DNA from: Voacanga thouarsii
Taxonomy: Eukaryota > Streptophyta > Magnoliopsida > Gentianales > Apocynaceae
Reading direction: 5' to 3'
NCBI GenBank assembly: GCA_026120185.1
Contig: JANUWF010002061.1
Coordinates: 2,170,001-2,234,000 of the forward strand
DNA: 64,000 bases
The position numbers and the translations under genes are program-made. Every line of letters starts with the position of its first letter. Positions within the stretch are counted from its first letter, which is position 1. Below are positions 60,402 through 64,000 of the stretch, in pieces. The notes beneath the pieces are model-generated. The model did no database searches. It was not told the origin of the DNA and saw only the letters and a list, made by a program, of their open reading frames with translations.

Positions 60402-61255
60402 ATAAATATTGAAAAAATTCTACTATTATTAGTGTTAAAAAGGAGTTTTGTCCCCAATAATTTGAAGTACTTAAATTAAGATTTCGTTATATTCTCATAA
60501 CCAAATTAAGATTTACCCTAAAATCGACCATTCACAAAAAGATGGACTATTCGTTTATGCAGTCAATCGTTCGGTCTATACTATTTTTCCTTCTCATTCG
60601 AATTATGCTTGGTTCCAAGCATTATTTGGATTTTTGTCCAATTTATGGTGGTTTTAAAATGAACGCCCAAAAGTAAGAACATATTTTGGGATAGCCTAGT
60701 GGTGTAGGGACCTCGCGTTTGATCCACCACTAGCCAAGCCAAATTGAAGTCTCCAATTGCGTGTCAAATTGTCAGTCAAATTGAAACCTCAAATTCCTTT
60801 TAATTGAAACCTCTAAAATTGCATGTCAAATTGTTTCACCTCGTTTTTGAAGGTAATGAAAATAGAGGAAGCCATGCATGAAGTACTATAAAACTAGAAA
60901 AACATCGGACACGGCGCAGCAGAAGGCAAAAAAGAATACCTTTGCATGTCCTTGGTCTGTTTGGCTGAGAAGACGAGGTCCTAACCACTAGAGTGACTAT
61001 TTCTCTTGATGATGATTTCGGTGAAAAACCAATGATCCATCGGCTTCTCCTTGACGTATATGCGAAGCTTTTCGCTTCTCAGAATATTTCTCCGTCTAAT
61101 CTATATTGGTGAAACAACCTAGGTGAGGAATAGTCCTTCTTAATCATTTGCTATTAGTTAGCAAAGATAAGAAGATGAAAGAGGAAGAAGAGAAAATGAG
61201 AGAGAGAGCAACGGAAATATTCTGGGTTTTTTTTTTCTTCTCTGTGATGTGAGTC
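60402..61255. other. Spacer, no gene recognised
   Basis: Unique-looking sequence with an AG-rich patch at 61,160-61,210. No open frame of note. It could include remnants of older repeats. Confidence 0.45.
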
Positions 61256-62852
61256 TGTTGTGAAGAACTGAACTCCACGACTCTTATTTACATTGCCAGA
61301 TAATTAAAACACCGGTGTTTAATATTTCAAAACATCCAGAGGTTGATGAACTAAACTCCACGACTCATATTCACGTTACCAGATAACTGAAACACCGGTG
61401 TTTAATATTTCAAAACATTCAGAGGTTATCAATAGAAGATGTTTGGGTAATCCTTAACTCTTCTGTACCGTGAATAAAAATAACCCTTTAGTTAGTTCAG
61501 GCTATTGTGCCAAAATAATTTATTATTTTTCTTAGATCCAATGAGCCAAAAAATAATAATCATTAATTATTTATTTATTGGACTTATTAAAATAATCCAA
61601 TAAATAATTAATGAGCTCAAATGAACTAAAATAATTATTAAGCTTTTTATTAACTAGTTTAAGTCCAGGTTAATTTTTTTAATTATTCAATATGCGTTTA
61701 GGCCCTGAATAATTAATTAACTAATTAAATTAGATAATAAATTTAATTTCTCTCGCTCATTTATTTATTCTAGTTAAAAAAATAAATTAGACTTTCTGAA
61801 TAAAATAATTTTTTTTTTCATTGTGACCATTTCCTCGACCTAAAATAATTAGGGCTTACGGGCTATTTCGAATACCAAAAAGACACATCGCGTTGGCTAC
61901 TAAAACGATTAAAATACCCTTACTATATAAATAGCTGTATTTTGTATTTTAAATATTTTCTAATATCACCATAAGAAAATATTGACCCAAATGACAGTGC
62001 TGCGTTAGGTATGTCTTCAACCCATTGGTGAAATAACTAAAATACTCCTCTACATATCGTTGTTCATTTAGAGAAAAAAAAGTATACTAACACCTCACTA
62101 AAAGATATCTACCATTCTTAAACTTCTAGTCCAATAATCTACGATTTCTTGAAATATTCTAACTTTCAAATGGAGCTACCATAAAGTCAATATCCAAGTT
62201 ATGTTCCCCAAGACCCTGGATAATTAGATCATTCGGACAACCACAAGGGGCAATATAGTGTAGACAGAATCTTGTACAAGTCTGTCTTGACTAATTAGTC
62301 ACATATACCCAATATACAAATATGTTGGTCCTTCTTAAGAACCTCAACTACAATATATCAAAGCGTACACTTCCAGCTTCATCAGACCACCAACTTATAC
62401 TCAAACTGTAGAGTACAAATTCACGTTGTAGCAGTAGTAGTTTAGATTTCTATCACATAGTATTTTTAGAAACCACCACGACATATCCTATTATACGTAT
62501 TCGAAATATGCTTGTATTATGAAATGAGTAGACTACTCATCTACTCATTGACTAAAGGTAAGCCATTCCCTATTCAGAATTCATAATACAATAACCTTAC
62601 CATGATAAGATTCTCATTCTCATCATCTAGTTAAGAATAATAGTTTATATGTTAAATATCCCATGGTTTATACCTTACTGTGAAAGACCTCTATTCACAT
62701 AAACAATTTACTTAAACACAATGGGTCTTTTCCAATAAAATCGTGCACAAATATAAAAAAGATTTCACAAACAAATTATGAAAAAAATACTTTTATTAAT
62801 ACAAGTCAAAAGTACATTAGAAACCTAGTTTAAGAGGGCATACATTCCAACA
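61256..62852 (-). repeat. Probable 3' LTR of a second copia family
   Basis: Read on the minus strand the LTR starts at 62,852 with TGTTGGAATGTATGCCCTC, directly after a purine-rich AAGTAAGAGGT stretch, as expected for a 3' LTR next to RNase H. The far end is less certain: TGTTG at 61,256 would give the matching CAACA terminus and a length of about 1.6 kb. The partner LTR lies beyond the window. Confidence 0.5.
61261..61430. repeat. Two-copy tandem repeat, 83-bp period
   Basis: GAACTGAACTCCACGACTC ... CACCGGTGTTTAATATTTCA ... CAGAGGTT occurs twice, with the marker CTCCACGACTC at 61,273 and 61,356. Each unit holds the palindrome ACACCGGTGT. Confidence 0.85.
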
Positions 62853-64000
62853 ACCTCTTACTTGCGCTCTAAGACTAAGTAAGTCCACAGGTGCCCACCC
62901 ATATGACATATAAGTGTCTTCTAAAGACTCTCTCCGTTAAAGGCTTGATGAAAGGATCTGTTAGATTGTTCTCTGAGGCAATATGTTCCACCACGACTTT
63001 CCATCTTTGGATGAAATCTCGAATCAGGTGGTACTTCCTCTCTATGTATTTTCCCTTTTTGTGGTTCCTTAGTTATTTGGATTGTGAGACTGCACCAATA
63101 TTGTCGCAATACATCACAACTAGTTTATCCATTTCTGACACGACTTCAAGTTCTAAAAGGAACTTTCGGAGTTAAACTACTTCCTTAGATGTCTCCGAAG
63201 TTGCCACATACTTAGCTTCCATGGTTGAGTTAACAATACAAGATTGTTTGATACTCCTCCATGAAATGGCTTCTCCAGATAAGGTGAAGACATATCCACT
63301 AGTGAATTTTCTCTCATCCTTATCCGTCTGAGAGTCTGAATCCGTGTATCCTGTAGAAATCAAGTCATGAGCCCTATAAACTAGCATATAATCTCTTGTA
63401 CCTTTAAGATACTTGAGAATATGCTTTACAGCCTACCAATAAACCTCCCCAGAGTTTGACTGATATTTGCTAACTAAGCCTACGACAAAGTAGATATTTG
63501 GCCTAGTAAACAACATGGCATATATGAGACTTCCTATAGCTGAAATATATGAAATCCTACTCATTCTATTCTTTTTTTCTTGAGACTTTGTACAGTCCTT
63601 TGAAGAAAAAGATAACTTATGTCTGCAACAGATTAATGCCCCTTTACATAAGAATATGTTGAACTTGGCCAACATTTTATCAATGTATGTAATTTGGGAT
63701 AAACCTAACATTCTCTACTTTTTATTTCTAAGAATTTTTATTCCGAGAATGTAATTGGCTTTACCCAAGTCTTTCATACTAAATTGACTAGATAGTCAAA
63801 CTTTAGTAGATGATAATATCCCTACATCATTTCTAATGAGAAGAATGCCATCCATATACATGATAAGAAAAATCACATTTATGCCTTCAATTTTCCTATA
63901 CACACATGGTTCATCCTTGTTTTGAATGAAATTATAAGACTTTATAATCTCATCGAAACAAATGTTCCATACTCTAGATTCCTACTTAAGTCTATTAATG
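62853..64000 (-). pseudogene. 3' part of a second copia element: reverse transcriptase and RNase H
   Basis: Reading in from the right window edge on the minus strand: RVWNICFDEIIKSYNFIQNK, then FLIMYMDGILLIRNDVG, then QFSMKDLGKANYILGIKILR, then the segment 63,711-63,433 (MLGLSQITYIDKMLAKFNIF ... SYISAIGSLIYAMLFTRPNI) and 63,387-63,172 (TSGYVFTLSGEAISWRSIKQ, then STMEAKYVATSE), and a broken RNase H end to about 62,890. The RT box that should read YVDD is YMDG. Stops interrupt all parts. It is a different family from the other copia copies, and it is truncated by the window end. Confidence 0.85.

Overview
The window is plant nuclear DNA, most likely from a eudicot. Genes are interrupted by short AT-rich GT-AG introns, intergenic DNA is very AT-rich, and the proteins belong to plant families (NAC-membrane transcription factor, WAT1 transporter, OVATE protein, L-type lectin receptor kinase, Kazal-type inhibitor). 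Transposons are plant Ty1/copia and Mutator-like (MULE) types. No organelle, bacterial or viral genome is present. The species cannot be named from the sequence.

Layout: (1) 1-4,700: a solo copia LTR, a small secreted Kazal-type protease inhibitor gene and a 134-bp tandem duplication behind it. (2) 4,727-9,215, minus: a complete nine-exon mitochondrial stomatin-like protein gene (428 aa) with one GC-AG intron. (3) 9.2-12.3 kb: AT-rich spacer holding an element with inverted ends. (4) 12,318-14,354, minus: an intronless L-type lectin receptor kinase whose kinase domain looks catalytically dead. (5) 14,736-24,448: a 9.7-kb Mutator-like element with recognisable ends, a possible 7-bp target duplication, six subterminal palindromes, a 167-bp tandem array, a decayed MURA-type transposase and a decayed plant-mobile-domain (PMD) gene. 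(6) 25,648-27,470, minus: ribosomal protein uL6/RPL9 with telo-box and site II promoter motifs. (7) 29,932-31,901: a seven-exon WAT1/MtN21-type transporter. (8) 32,047-32,376, minus: a short OVATE-domain protein. (9) 33-40 kb: a gene-poor stretch with mariner/Stowaway-like MITEs and a second MULE-like element with long inverted arms. (10) 41,223-45,402: a ten-exon endonuclease/exonuclease/phosphatase protein with a C-terminal EF-hand (At1g02270 type). (11) 46,656-51,629: a complete but decayed Ty1/copia element with matching LTRs and a perfect 5-bp target duplication. (12) 53,228-56,238: a six-exon NAC factor with a C-terminal membrane anchor. (13) 57,203-60,396: an internally deleted copy of the same copia family, also with a perfect 5-bp target duplication. 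(14) 61.2-64 kb: the 3' part of an unrelated copia element running off the window.

The host genes are unrelated single genes, not an operon or pathway. All spliced models were built by hand: each intron was chosen so that the reading frame and the family alignment both hold, and each total is a whole number of codons. The most unusual content is the PMD-carrying MULE with its palindromes, the related element at 35.8-36.9 kb that carries a degenerate version of the same palindrome, and the degenerate lectin receptor pseudokinase.
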